This document shows, piece by piece, positions 42,956 through 51,597 of a DNA stretch of 64,000 nt (position 1 is the stretch's first letter; each line of letters begins with the position of its first letter). Source of the stretch: Larkinella sp. C7. GTDB lineage: Bacteria; Bacteroidota; Bacteroidia; Cytophagales; Spirosomataceae. The notes under the pieces are model-generated. The model did no database searches and was not told the DNA's origin. It was given only the letters and a program-made list of their open reading frames with translations. The stretch lies in NCBI RefSeq assembly GCF_006149005.1, contig NZ_VBSL01000008.1, forward strand, positions 62,001 through 126,000, in the 5' to 3' direction. The translations under genes were made by a program, and so were the position numbers.

Positions 42956-43657
42956 ATGAATAACGTAAAAGACAAAACCATCTTTATCACCGGCGCATCC
43001 GGCGGCATTGGAAAAGCCACCGCACTGGAACTCCTCGAACAGGGGGCAAAGGTGTTCGATTTCAGCCGGACACACCAGCTAGCCGATGAGATCAGTCACG
43101 AAAATCTGCGGTCGTTCAAAGGCGACGTCAGTCAGGAAGCCGATGTACTGGCCGGTTTTGCGGCTTGTGCCGACGCTTTCGGCACCGTCGATGTGCTGAT
43201 TAACAACGCCGGCATCGGGTTGCTCTCCACGGATCTTTCAACCACCGACCTCGACACCTACGAGCAGATGATGAACACCAACGTTCGGGGCGTTTTTCTG
43301 TGCAACCGCGAAGCGCTGAAGCTGATGAAACCCAAAAAACAGGGCCACATCGTAACGGTTATTTCGATGGCCGGCTACCGCACCAATCCGAACGCACCGA
43401 TCTACTGTGCTTCCAAATTCGGGGCGCGCGGTCTCAGCAGCGGACTGGCCGATCAGGTGCTGAAAGAAGGCATCAAAGTCACCGACGTAAACCCCGGCCC
43501 AACCGACAGCAACTACTGGGGCGACCGGAAAGTGGCCCGTGAAAAATTCCTGAGCGTGGCGGATGTCGCCCGCGTCATCGTCTTCGTACTGAACCAGCCG
43601 GACTACGTCGTCATTCGGGAAATCAATTTTGACAACATGAAATTTTTAGCAGGATGA
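42956..43657 (+). CDS. Short-chain dehydrogenase/reductase
   Basis: 233 residues, classical SDR. Coenzyme motif FITGASGGIGKATA (about 11-24), NNAG in VLINNAGIGL, catalytic Ser in VISMAG, and Tyr-x-x-x-Lys in IYCASKFGA. In a uronate/sugar locus such an enzyme commonly reduces or oxidises a sugar-acid intermediate (for example KduD- or UxuB-type steps), but the exact substrate is not visible. The stop overlaps the RraA-like start (ATGA). Confidence 0.88.
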   Translation: MNNVKDKTIFITGASGGIGKATALELLEQGAKVFDFSRTHQLADEISHENLRSFKGDVSQEADVLAGFAACADAFGTVDVLINNAGIGLLSTDLSTTDLDTYEQMMNTNVRGVFLCNREALKLMKPKKQGHIVTVISMAGYRTNPNAPIYCASKFGARGLSSGLADQVLKEGIKVTDVNPGPTDSNYWGDRKVAREKFLSVADVARVIVFVLNQPDYVVIREINFDNMKFLAG

Positions 43658-44361
43658 ACACCATCGAATCCAACGGACATAGCCCGGCGAAAACCGCGTC
43701 GATTTACCCCATTTCCATTGCCGAAATGCGGGAGCGTTATCTGAAACTCTATACCGGAGCGGTCAACGACGTACTACGGTTTCGCTACACCATGCAGGCC
43801 AGCAGTTTGCCCGCGCAGTTTGCGCCCTTGCGGGAAGAAATGAAGCTGGCCGGGCAGGCTTTCACCATCAAAGGCGGACCCGACATTACGACCGACGGCG
43901 AAATGGAAACCCGCGCCGAAATGCTCGAAGCGCTGCACCAGGATTCGGTCGTCGTCTGGGATTGCACCGGCGATACCGTAACCTCACAGTGGGGCGAAGT
44001 GATGACGATGGCGGCCATTCGCGCCGGATGTCGGGGGGCCATCATCAACGGCATTCGGGACACACAAGCCATTCTGGAACAGCACTTTCCGGTATTTTTC
44101 AAGTATAAGGCCAATACCGGGATGCTGGGCCGATTCCGCATGTATCATTACCAGAAACCGATCCTGATGGGTGAAGTCGTGGTGCAGCCCGGTGACTGGA
44201 TTTTTGGTGACATCGACGGCGTTATTTCGGTTCCGCAGGCGATTGCCTACGATGTGTTGCTGGCAGCCGAGGACATTGTCCACAACGAGGTCAACATCAA
44301 GGAGATGGTCGAAAGCGGCATGCGCCCGACGGAGGTGGTTCGAAACGGCGGCTACTTCTGA
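43654..44361 (+). CDS. RraA-like aldolase/lyase family protein
   Basis: 235 residues. The core carries the RraA/HMG-aldolase signature GCRGAIINGIRDTQAI (about 123-138; the Arg-Asp pair binds substrate and Mg2+) and GDWIFGDIDGVISVP (about 188-202). Members are divalent-metal-dependent aldolases or decarboxylases acting on 4-hydroxy-2-oxo acids; a few are RNase E inhibitors. In this operon an aldol cleavage of a 2-keto-3-deoxy sugar acid is the natural guess. It is coupled by 4-bp overlap to the SDR and by 1 bp to the next gene. Confidence 0.85.
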   Translation: MNTIESNGHSPAKTASIYPISIAEMRERYLKLYTGAVNDVLRFRYTMQASSLPAQFAPLREEMKLAGQAFTIKGGPDITTDGEMETRAEMLEALHQDSVVVWDCTGDTVTSQWGEVMTMAAIRAGCRGAIINGIRDTQAILEQHFPVFFKYKANTGMLGRFRMYHYQKPILMGEVVVQPGDWIFGDIDGVISVPQAIAYDVLLAAEDIVHNEVNIKEMVESGMRPTEVVRNGGYF

Positions 44362-46457
44362 TGGAAACCGTCGACACCCTGCGTCTGTTTTTGACCGAAA
44401 CCGAAAAAGAAGCGATCCTGACCAGCACCGACGCAACGGTCAAACGGTTTCGGAACGCGCTCGAACAGCGCGTCACCGGGCGATTGGCGACACCCGGTTT
44501 GCAAGCTGAAAACCCGGCACCTGGCCGGGCCTCGCTGGGGTGGTGGTATCCGGCGGCTGAATACCTGTCCGACGCAGCCATGCAGTATGCCCTTGCCCCT
44601 ACCGACGCGTTGGCCAACTGGCTGCGGAGCACGACGCTCTCCATCGCCCGCCGTCCTGCCAGCGACTGGGTCGGCCCGTGGTTTCGGGATCATTCCCTGC
44701 CGTTTACGGGTCATCTGGAAACCGCTCACCTCTGCTGGGGCGTGTCGGCGGTTTTGGATCTGGCCGGAACGGTTTTCACCGAAGCGGAATGGGAGGAAGT
44801 AGGCGAAGCTTTGTCTGAGAAAGGCATCGTTTTGTGCCGCCGGTGGTTGCAAAAAAACAATCACCTGGCCAACTGGCGGGGCATTCTGGCGTCCGGGGCG
44901 CTGGTGGCTTCGGCGACTCTGGGCCGGGAGGGCTGGCTCGACGAACTGACGCCCGAACTGGCGCAGATGGCACATGCCTTTCAGCCCGACGGTTCCTACG
45001 GCGAGTCGTTGCAATATGGAAACTACCTGGCAAATGCACTGATGCTGGCCTACGAATCGCTGGTGCGGAAATACCCGAATTACGCCCAACAACTGGATAT
45101 CGACGCCTATGGCCGGGGAATGGGCTGGATGACGCAAAGTATGTTGTATCGAAAACCGATGGCAAACTGGGGGAACGAACCCCGCGCCCGGGCCGTCAAT
45201 TTCAACGATTCGGCGGCTTTGTTTCGGCCTTCGGGCGATTTACTGCTGCACGTTGCCGTCCGTTCCAGCGATCCGGTGCAGGCGGGTTTGGCACGCTGGC
45301 TGTTTCAGGAATACTACGAACCCTGCCCGACGCAGGGACCGCACGATCTGGCGACGTTCGGTATGCGGAACGACTGGGGTTTTCTGACCCTGCCGCTGTT
45401 GATTCCCCCAAGCCAACCCATCAGTCCGCAGAAAACCGGTTTGCCCCTGACAACCTCGTTCAGCAACGGTCATGCGTTTATGCGCGATGCCTGGGATGGC
45501 CGCACGGTCGTTGCCATCAACGGCGGGGGCGACGGTTTATACGGCCCCGGCCACCTGCACGGCGATCTGAACAGTTTCATTTTGGTTCATAACCGCGAAC
45601 GGCTGTTGGTCGATCCAGGTCATAGCTGCTACCGAAACCTGATTCATGGGCTGGAAAGCAGTACGCAAACCCACAATACCTGTACGTTTCTGGTGGAAAG
45701 CGAATCGCTGGGTTTGCAGGAAGACCTCGCGAAAGCATCCCTGCTCGAACAGAAAAGTGTGCTGCCCCGGCGGTTGCTCGTCAACGGCACCCCCGGCCCA
45801 CCCGTCGACCGGGGCAACCGGCGACGGGCGGTGGAACGCGACGAACCGGTTTCCGTTATCGGCTCGGACGCCGGAAGTGCTTACGGCACGCCCATTCAGC
45901 GGTTTACGCGGCTCTGGCTGCTGGCGGGCAGCCACGTTCTTTTCGTCGTGGACCGGATCGAAGCGACGCAACCCGTTACGACGGTCTGGAACTGGCTCGT
46001 CAACAACCGCGACGGGCAGGCCCGGGTAGACAGCCAGGGCCAGGGCCTGACGGTTTGCCGGAACGATGCCGGGATGAAACTGTTCCACACAGGGTCGGGT
46101 CGGTCGGGCCATCCGGTCTATGGCTACGTTCACGACGCCTACCACGTTGAACCCGATCAGTTGGGCGAAGGACGACCGGGAAGCGGTTTGTTGTACCGCT
46201 ACACTGAAACAAAACCGGCTCTGAAGCGAACCGTAGTTCACGCGATTGCCCTCGATGACGCTTTCCAACTGGATCAGTGGCAATTACAATCGAACGATGC
46301 GGCTTTTACGCTGACCAACGGACCGCAGCACTGGACGCTCCGGATTCTGGACGAAACCGCCAGCCACCTTTCGCTGACTTCGGGACAGGGGCAACAGTGG
46401 ACCATACAGCAACACGATGAAATGTATACCCTAATCCGACCATATCCACATGGCTAA
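44361..46457 (+). CDS. Heparinase II/III-like polysaccharide lyase
   Basis: 698 residues. Helical toroid at about 60-340 (LANWRGILASGALVASATL, QPDGSYGESLQYGNYLANAL) and a beta-sandwich C-terminal half with the heparinase II/III-type GPGHLHGDLNSFILVHNRER LLVDPGH region (about 394-423) that holds catalytic and zinc-site His residues. It should cleave uronate-containing chains by beta-elimination, leaving 4,5-unsaturated ends for the GH88/105-like enzyme. No signal peptide is apparent from METVDTLRLFL, which is odd for a lyase and suggests action on imported oligosaccharides or a missed export route. The start overlaps RraA by 1 bp, and the end overlaps VOC by 8 bp. Confidence 0.75.
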   Translation: METVDTLRLFLTETEKEAILTSTDATVKRFRNALEQRVTGRLATPGLQAENPAPGRASLGWWYPAAEYLSDAAMQYALAPTDALANWLRSTTLSIARRPASDWVGPWFRDHSLPFTGHLETAHLCWGVSAVLDLAGTVFTEAEWEEVGEALSEKGIVLCRRWLQKNNHLANWRGILASGALVASATLGREGWLDELTPELAQMAHAFQPDGSYGESLQYGNYLANALMLAYESLVRKYPNYAQQLDIDAYGRGMGWMTQSMLYRKPMANWGNEPRARAVNFNDSAALFRPSGDLLLHVAVRSSDPVQAGLARWLFQEYYEPCPTQGPHDLATFGMRNDWGFLTLPLLIPPSQPISPQKTGLPLTTSFSNGHAFMRDAWDGRTVVAINGGGDGLYGPGHLHGDLNSFILVHNRERLLVDPGHSCYRNLIHGLESSTQTHNTCTFLVESESLGLQEDLAKASLLEQKSVLPRRLLVNGTPGPPVDRGNRRRAVERDEPVSVIGSDAGSAYGTPIQRFTRLWLLAGSHVLFVVDRIEATQPVTTVWNWLVNNRDGQARVDSQGQGLTVCRNDAGMKLFHTGSGRSGHPVYGYVHDAYHVEPDQLGEGRPGSGLLYRYTETKPALKRTVVHAIALDDAFQLDQWQLQSNDAAFTLTNGPQHWTLRILDETASHLSLTSGQGQQWTIQQHDEMYTLIRPYPHG

Positions 46458-46842
46458 CCCTCTGAAAATTACGGGCATCGATCACCCCGGCGTAGCGGCC
46501 AACGATGTTGAACAACTGGCCGACTGGTACTGCGAAGTCTTTGGTTACGAAAAATGGTTTCGCCACGACAAGCCGGTCTGGATGCTCAAAGCGCCCGACG
46601 GTACATTGCTCGAAGTGATGCCCAAAGACGACACCGTCCGGCCCGAACGCACGACCTGGACACCCGGCTGGTCGCACCTGGCCCTGCGGGTGGCCAATCT
46701 GGAGGAAGCCATTGCTTTTTTAGATACCCAAAACGTCGTGTGGGGCGGATCGGTCATCAACGCCATCGGGGGTGGCAAAGTCCGTACCCTCTACGACCCC
46801 GACGGCAACATGCTCCAGATTCTGGAGCGAATACCCGCCTGA
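46450..46842 (+). CDS. VOC/glyoxalase-fold protein
   Basis: 130 residues, one VOC unit pair: ITGIDHPGVAANDVEQLADW, HDKPVWMLKAPDGTLLEVMP, WTPGWSHLALRVANLEEAIA and LYDPDGNMLQILE. The expected metal ligands (His in IDHPG, Glu in LLEVMP, His in WSHLAL, Glu in LQILE) are all present, so it probably binds a divalent metal. It could act as an epimerase, isomerase or dioxygenase-like enzyme on a sugar-acid intermediate. Overlaps the lyase gene by 8 bp. Confidence 0.8.
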   Translation: MANPLKITGIDHPGVAANDVEQLADWYCEVFGYEKWFRHDKPVWMLKAPDGTLLEVMPKDDTVRPERTTWTPGWSHLALRVANLEEAIAFLDTQNVVWGGSVINAIGGGKVRTLYDPDGNMLQILERIPA

Positions 46843-46885
46843 CGCCGTCTGGCATTCACGCATCCAATCATTCGCTCATTGACCA

Positions 46886-47902
46886 ATGAAAGCACTCCAT
46901 TTTACAGGAAACAAAACATTTGATTTACAGGAGGTTGATCGCCAGCCGGTTTTGCCCGGTGAGGTTCGTCTGAAAGTGGCCTACTGTGGCGTTTGCGGAA
47001 CCGACGTGCATATTTACCACGGCGCAATGGCCCAGCGCCTTGCGCTGCCGCAAGTCATCGGCCACGAAGTGTCGGGCGAAATCGACGCGGTGGGCGAAGG
47101 CGTTATTGGCTGGCAACCGGGCGACCGGGTGACGGTTCGCCCCCTCAAACCGGGGCCGGAAATGCCCGTCGACAACGGCGTTCGGCACATCGGCCAGAAC
47201 CTGAAATTCATCGGAATCGACACGCCGGGCGGGATGCAGCAATACTGGAACGTGCCCGCTTATACGCTCCACCGGCTCCCCGACCAGTTGCCGCTCCCGA
47301 TCGGTGCCCTGGTTGAACCGCTGGCGGTGGCCTGCCACGATGTGCGGCTTGGCGACGTAAAACCGGGTGAAAACGTCATCATCATCGGCGGGGGTCCCAT
47401 CGGCATGCTGGTCGCGCTGGTCGCTAAACAAAAAGGTGCCAGCGTCCTGATTTCCGAAGTCAATCCGACGCGTCTGCAACTGGCCGAATCGCTGAAACTG
47501 GCGACGGTGAACCCCAGGGAAACCGATCTGGTGGCCCGCGTGGCGGAGTTTACGAATGGCGCGATGGCCGATGTCGTTTTCGAGGTTTCGGGCGTACAGG
47601 CGGGGGTGACGGCCATGACCGCGCTGGCGCGGGTGCGGGGCCGGATTGTGATGGTTGCCATTCACGCCGAACCCAAAGCCGTCGATCTGTTCCGGTTTTT
47701 CTGGCGCGAACTCAAGCTCATCGGTGCCCGGGTTTACGAACCCGAAGACTTCGAAGAAGCCATTGCCCTGGCCGCCAGCGGATCGCTGCCCCTCGACGCG
47801 CTCATTACGCAGGTTTCTCCCCTGTCCGATGCGCAGGCGGTTTTTGAAACGATCGACCACAATCCCGCCGGGATGAAATACCTGCTGCAATGTGACGTCT
47901 AG
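46886..47902 (+). CDS. Zinc-type alcohol (polyol/sugar) dehydrogenase lacking the structural zinc site
   Basis: 338 residues. Catalytic zinc ligands Cys37 (YCGVCGTDVHIYHG) and His60-Glu61 (VIGHEVSGEI) are present. The NAD-binding motif VIIIGGGPIGMLVALVA lies at about 162-178. The loop that normally has four cysteines for structural zinc (about residues 85-110, VRPLKPGPEMPVDNGVRHIG) has none. Related enzymes oxidise sorbitol, idonate, threonine or galactonate-type substrates; in this operon a sugar-acid oxidation is likely. It follows the VOC gene by 43 bp and is followed by a strong terminator, so it closes the first transcription unit. Confidence 0.88.
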   Translation: MKALHFTGNKTFDLQEVDRQPVLPGEVRLKVAYCGVCGTDVHIYHGAMAQRLALPQVIGHEVSGEIDAVGEGVIGWQPGDRVTVRPLKPGPEMPVDNGVRHIGQNLKFIGIDTPGGMQQYWNVPAYTLHRLPDQLPLPIGALVEPLAVACHDVRLGDVKPGENVIIIGGGPIGMLVALVAKQKGASVLISEVNPTRLQLAESLKLATVNPRETDLVARVAEFTNGAMADVVFEVSGVQAGVTAMTALARVRGRIVMVAIHAEPKAVDLFRFFWRELKLIGARVYEPEDFEEAIALAASGSLPLDALITQVSPLSDAQAVFETIDHNPAGMKYLLQCDV

Positions 47903-47932
47903 TCCTGTAGTTACCAACGAAAAAAAGCTGCC

Positions 47933-47970
47933 GGGTAAGGATCGTCGACCAGACGACTCCTTACCCTTTC
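47933..47970 (+). terminator. Rho-independent terminator after the alcohol dehydrogenase gene
   Basis: GGGTAAGGA at 47933-47941 pairs with TCCTTACCC at 47958-47966. TCGTC/GACGA extends the stem, and TTTCTGTTGT follows. It divides the polysaccharide locus into two units; the esterase genes beyond must have another promoter or read-through. Confidence 0.7.
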
Positions 47971-48059
47971 TGTTGTACCGACCTGGAAACAAATGGGCGT
48001 TTTAAACGAAAAATACAGTATAACTGGCGCTCCTGTGAGTTTTATCCCAAATTAGCCCC

Positions 48060-48854
48060 ATGAAAACATTCGTCAAAGCCGCGGTTTTCGCGCTGGTTCT
48101 CGGTATTGCTCTGGCGTTCAGGCAGGACGCACCGCCCCGTTTGCAGCTTTTCCTCCTCATTGGCCAGTCGAACATGGCGGGTCGGGGAGTTCCCGAAGCC
48201 GAAGATCAGCAGCCCAATCCGCACATCTGGATGCTGACCAAAGAGCAAACCTGGGTTCCGGCCCGTGACCCGATGCACTTCGACAAACCGGCAGTGATCG
48301 GCGTCGGGCCGGGTCTGGCCTTTGCAAAACGGCTGGCCGAAACCGATCCCCACCTGAACATCGGGCTGGTTCCCTGCGCGGTGGGCGGTTCGGGCATCGA
48401 TGTCTGGAAACCGGGAGCTTATTACGAACCGACGAAATCCTATCCCTACGACGATGCGATGCGCCGGGCGAAAAAAGCCCTTGAAAATGGGCAACTGGCC
48501 GGTATTCTGTGGCATCAGGGCGAATCGGATTCCAAACCGGGCAACACGGCGGTGTATGGCGAAAAACTGGCGGAACTGGTGCAACGGCTGCGGAACGAAC
48601 TGAACGCACCAACGGTACCGTTTGTCGTTGGAACGCTGGGCGATTTTGTCGTGAAGCGAAATCCGAATGCCGGTCTTATCAACGAAGCCTTGCAACGGGC
48701 GACCAAAACCATCCCCCACGCGTACTATGCCGTTGCCACCGGTTTAACGCATAAGGGCGATTCCACGCACTTCGATACGCCTTCGGCCCGAACGCTGGGC
48801 CGCCGGTATGCCGACGTTTTTATTCAGCATAAACTCCTGAAAACCAAACCATGA
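48060..48854 (+). CDS. SASA-type carbohydrate acetylesterase
   Basis: 264 residues with a signal-like N-terminus (AAVFALVLGIALAFRQ). The sialate-O-acetylesterase/acetylxylan esterase signature is clear: LFLLIGQSNMAGRG with nucleophile Ser37, GLVPCAVGGSGIDVW, and LWHQGESDSKPG. A C-terminal THFDTPSARTLGRRYAD holds the catalytic His. It should remove O-acetyl groups from an imported or periplasmic glycan. It is coupled by 4-bp overlap to the next esterase gene. Confidence 0.85.
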   Translation: MKTFVKAAVFALVLGIALAFRQDAPPRLQLFLLIGQSNMAGRGVPEAEDQQPNPHIWMLTKEQTWVPARDPMHFDKPAVIGVGPGLAFAKRLAETDPHLNIGLVPCAVGGSGIDVWKPGAYYEPTKSYPYDDAMRRAKKALENGQLAGILWHQGESDSKPGNTAVYGEKLAELVQRLRNELNAPTVPFVVGTLGDFVVKRNPNAGLINEALQRATKTIPHAYYAVATGLTHKGDSTHFDTPSARTLGRRYADVFIQHKLLKTKP

Positions 48855-49741
48855 GTATCTTCTTTCCTTCTCCGGTGCAGCGATGGGTAGCCGTTTTCGT
48901 TCTTGTTTTAACGGCTGGCATGGCCAAAAGCCAGCTCGTGAGTGATTCCGTGTCGATCGAAGGCCATTCCCGAACCTTCCACTTTCTGAAACCAGCCCGA
49001 CCGAATGCGACGCTGGTGTTTGTGCTGCACGGTTCGGGCGGAAACGGACAGGGTGTTCGGAATGGCGCGAAGAAACTGGAAGAAATTGCGCCCGCTGAAA
49101 ACATCCTGCTGGTGTATCCCGACGGTTATAAAAAATACTGGAACGAGTGCCGGAAAACCGCTCAATCGGCGGCCAATCAGGAAAATATCAACGATAATGC
49201 TTTTTTTGAGACGATGATCGGGTACTTCCGGAAAAACTACCAGATCGATCCCAAACGCGTTTTTGCGGTCGGCACGTCCGGCGGTGGTCACATGGCCTAC
49301 AAGCTGGCCTTGACGATGCCCGAACAATTCCGGGCCATCACCGCCCTCATCGCCAACCTGCCCGATACGAACAACCTGGACTGCCCCGAAAAACGGATGG
49401 CGGTTCCGGTGCTGATCGTGAACGGAACAGCAGACCAAACGAATCCGTACGAAGGTGGGGAAGTCAAAACCAACGGCATCAGCCTGGGAATGGTGCGGTC
49501 GACGGATCGGACGTTTCATTATTGGTCGGAACTGGCCGGTTATGCCCGAAAACCGAAGAAAAGCCGCCTGCCCGATACCGACCCGACCGACGGAAAAACC
49601 ATTGAGCAATATACGTACAAAGCGAAAGGCAAACCCGAAGTAACCCTGCTGAAAGTGCTGGGCGGCAAGCACGACTACCCCAACGACATCAACGTTTATC
49701 TGGAAGCCTGGGCATTTTTCAAGCGGCAACTGGAACTGTAA
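48851..49741 (+). CDS. Exported PHB-depolymerase/feruloyl-esterase-like hydrolase
   Basis: 296 residues with a signal peptide (AVFVLVLTAGMAKSQ). Alpha/beta-hydrolase of the LpqC/PHB-depolymerase type: TLVFVLHGSGGNGQG oxyanion region, LLVYPDGYKKYWNECR, nucleophile Ser143 in VFAVGTSGGGHMAY, Asp in VNGTADQTNP and His in LGGKHDYPND. Related enzymes cleave feruloyl, acetyl or hydroxyalkanoate esters; in this locus an esterase acting on side chains of the glycan is most likely. It ends 8 bp before the convergent IclR gene, with no visible terminator. Confidence 0.8.
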   Translation: MSIFFPSPVQRWVAVFVLVLTAGMAKSQLVSDSVSIEGHSRTFHFLKPARPNATLVFVLHGSGGNGQGVRNGAKKLEEIAPAENILLVYPDGYKKYWNECRKTAQSAANQENINDNAFFETMIGYFRKNYQIDPKRVFAVGTSGGGHMAYKLALTMPEQFRAITALIANLPDTNNLDCPEKRMAVPVLIVNGTADQTNPYEGGEVKTNGISLGMVRSTDRTFHYWSELAGYARKPKKSRLPDTDPTDGKTIEQYTYKAKGKPEVTLLKVLGGKHDYPNDINVYLEAWAFFKRQLEL

Positions 49742-49749
49742 CAGCAGGT

Positions 49750-50490
49750 TCAACCCGCCAGTCGTTTGTTGATCTGCCCGGCGGCTTCCCGAACGGCATT
49801 GATGATGACGGGGATTCGGTTGGGGGTGTAGCGGCTTTCGGGCAGGAACACACTCAGACTGGCAACCACCTGCCCGCCTTTCCACAACGGAACGGCAATG
49901 CCGACAATGTGTTTGAGTGAACGGGTAATGACCATTTCCTCCCGGCGAATCGCGTCCAGAGCTGCCAGAAACTGCGCCCGGGTTTCGACGTTCGGCCAGA
50001 CCGGCGCAGCCGGCAGTCCAATGGCTTCGACCAGGGCGTCGATTTCTTTCAGGGGCAAAAATGCCACCAGAATGCGCCCGGTAGCGGTCGAGTAAATATC
50101 CGATTCGGTGCGGCTTCGTACCTGCAAATCCTGATCGCTGTTGGCAATGTGGAGCAAAAACCGCTTGTTGTTTCGCAGAATACCCAGCAGGGACGTTTCG
50201 TTCAATTGGGCGGTCAATTCCTCCATGATGTCTTTGGCCGCCAGCACCAGATGTTCGTTATACGCCACATTATCAGTCAGTTGATAAGCCATTGCACCCA
50301 GCCGGTAGCCCTTTCTGCGGCCCACATGATCTAAATATTTTTTATCGACCAAAGTCTTTACAATATTTGCACAGGTAGGCTGATTCAGGCCGACAGCCGC
50401 AGCCAGTTCCGTCAGAGTCGTGGGGTCATTCTCTTTCTTGGCCACATACTCTAAAATTTCTAACGCGCGGACAACAACCTGAATCATCAT
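49750..50490 (-). CDS. IclR family transcriptional regulator
   Basis: 246 residues from the ATG at 50490; the longer frame to 50565 overlaps the divergent transporter gene. The N-terminal winged helix-turn-helix (IQVVVRALEILEYVAKKEND, LTELAAAVGLNQPTCANIVK) and C-terminal ligand-binding domain (DIYSTATGRILVAFLPLKEI, VGIAVPLWKGGQVVASLSVF) are typical. IclR proteins such as KdgR respond to sugar acids or aromatic metabolites. It is the only regulator within the polysaccharide locus and is divergent from the bile-acid-symporter-family gene. A CGTAATTTACG palindrome lies between the two starts. Confidence 0.88.
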   Translation of the reverse strand: MMIQVVVRALEILEYVAKKENDPTTLTELAAAVGLNQPTCANIVKTLVDKKYLDHVGRRKGYRLGAMAYQLTDNVAYNEHLVLAAKDIMEELTAQLNETSLLGILRNNKRFLLHIANSDQDLQVRSRTESDIYSTATGRILVAFLPLKEIDALVEAIGLPAAPVWPNVETRAQFLAALDAIRREEMVITRSLKHIVGIAVPLWKGGQVVASLSVFLPESRYTPNRIPVIINAVREAAGQINKRLAG

Positions 50491-50507
50491 GAGAGGGAAT
50501 TTGGGGC

Positions 50508-50518
50508 CGTAATTTACG
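50508..50518. promoter_or_regulatory. Candidate IclR operator
   Basis: Perfect 11-bp palindrome CGTAATTTACG in the 53-bp gap between the divergent IclR (ATG at 50490) and transporter (GTG at 50544) genes. Size and position fit a regulator site, but there is no second copy to compare with. Confidence 0.4.
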
Positions 50519-50543
50519 AATAATTCAACCATCCTGACGTGTT

Positions 50544-51578
50544 GTGAAAAACCGCTCCTTTTCAATTTCCACCCTTCGTTCGGTAGCCGCCCGGGCGGGT
50601 TTAGACTGGTTTTTGCTGGCCCTGCTCAGCATGATCGGTCTGGCGTATCTGTGGCCTACACCCGGCATTCAGGAAGGTCCCTTTTCGCTGTCGAATCTGG
50701 CCAATCTGGGCGTTTCGGTCATTTTCTTTTTCTACGGCCTGCGACTCAGTGGCGACAAACTCCGGGCGGGGCTCAGCAACTGGCAACTCCACGCGACGAT
50801 CCATCTGACCACCTTTGTGGTTTTTCCGCTGGTGGTCTGGGCGGCCATGTATCTGTTCGGCACCGACGAAACCCGCCTGCTGTGGCTCGGTGCGTTTTAC
50901 GTAGCCGCCTTGCCCTCAACGGTTTCGTCGTCGGTGGTGATGGTTTCCATAGCGGGCGGCAACATTCCGGCGGCCATTTTCAACGCCAGCATTTCCAGCC
51001 TGATCGGCGTCTTCCTGACGCCCCTCTGGATGGGCCTTTTCCTATCGACCGGTTCGGGTGATTACGATCTGGCGAGTGTCATCGGAAAGCTGGCGTTGCA
51101 GGTCATTGCGCCGGTTGTTCTCGGTATTCTGCTCAACCGCTGGCTGGGTGCCTGGGCGGAGCGGCACAAAAAAGCGTTGAGCACCTTCGATAAGATCGTC
51201 ATCCTGATGATCGTCTACACCTCGTTTTGCGAATCCTTCGAGCGCCGGATGTTTCAGAGTCTGACGGCTTCGGATTTGCTGATTTTAGGAATCTGCATGT
51301 TGGGTTTATTTTTCCTGATCTACGGTCTGGTCAATGCCGTCAGCCGCCTGCTCGGTTTCAACCGCGCCGACCGGATCACGGCTTTGTTCTGCGGTTCCAA
51401 AAAATCACTGGTTCAGGGCAGCGTGATGGTCACGGTTTTATTTCCGGCCAACGTCGTCGGCATCGCCCTGTTGCCCATCATGATGTACCACGCCCTGCAA
51501 CTCATTGCCGCCAGTGTGCTGGCCCAGGCCATGGCCCGGCGGGGTGCGGATGTAGCGCAGGTGCCTGCAAAACCCTAA
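50544..51578 (+). CDS. Bile acid:sodium symporter family transporter
   Basis: 344 residues from a GTG at 50544. Ten hydrophobic segments with the SBF-like signatures: NLGVSVIFFFYGLRLSGDKL, YVAALPSTVSSSVVMVSIAG, IPAAIFNASISSLIGVFLTP and FCGSKKSLVQGSVMV. Members of the YfeH/SBF-like subfamily move organic anions with sodium. Within this locus it may import a carboxylated sugar or other glycan-derived acid. It starts 53 bp from the divergent IclR gene and precedes the sulfatase by 19 bp, so the two form a second unit. Confidence 0.88.
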   Translation: MKNRSFSISTLRSVAARAGLDWFLLALLSMIGLAYLWPTPGIQEGPFSLSNLANLGVSVIFFFYGLRLSGDKLRAGLSNWQLHATIHLTTFVVFPLVVWAAMYLFGTDETRLLWLGAFYVAALPSTVSSSVVMVSIAGGNIPAAIFNASISSLIGVFLTPLWMGLFLSTGSGDYDLASVIGKLALQVIAPVVLGILLNRWLGAWAERHKKALSTFDKIVILMIVYTSFCESFERRMFQSLTASDLLILGICMLGLFFLIYGLVNAVSRLLGFNRADRITALFCGSKKSLVQGSVMVTVLFPANVVGIALLPIMMYHALQLIAASVLAQAMARRGADVAQVPAKP

Positions 51579-51597
51579 ACCGATTCACCCGACCCCG

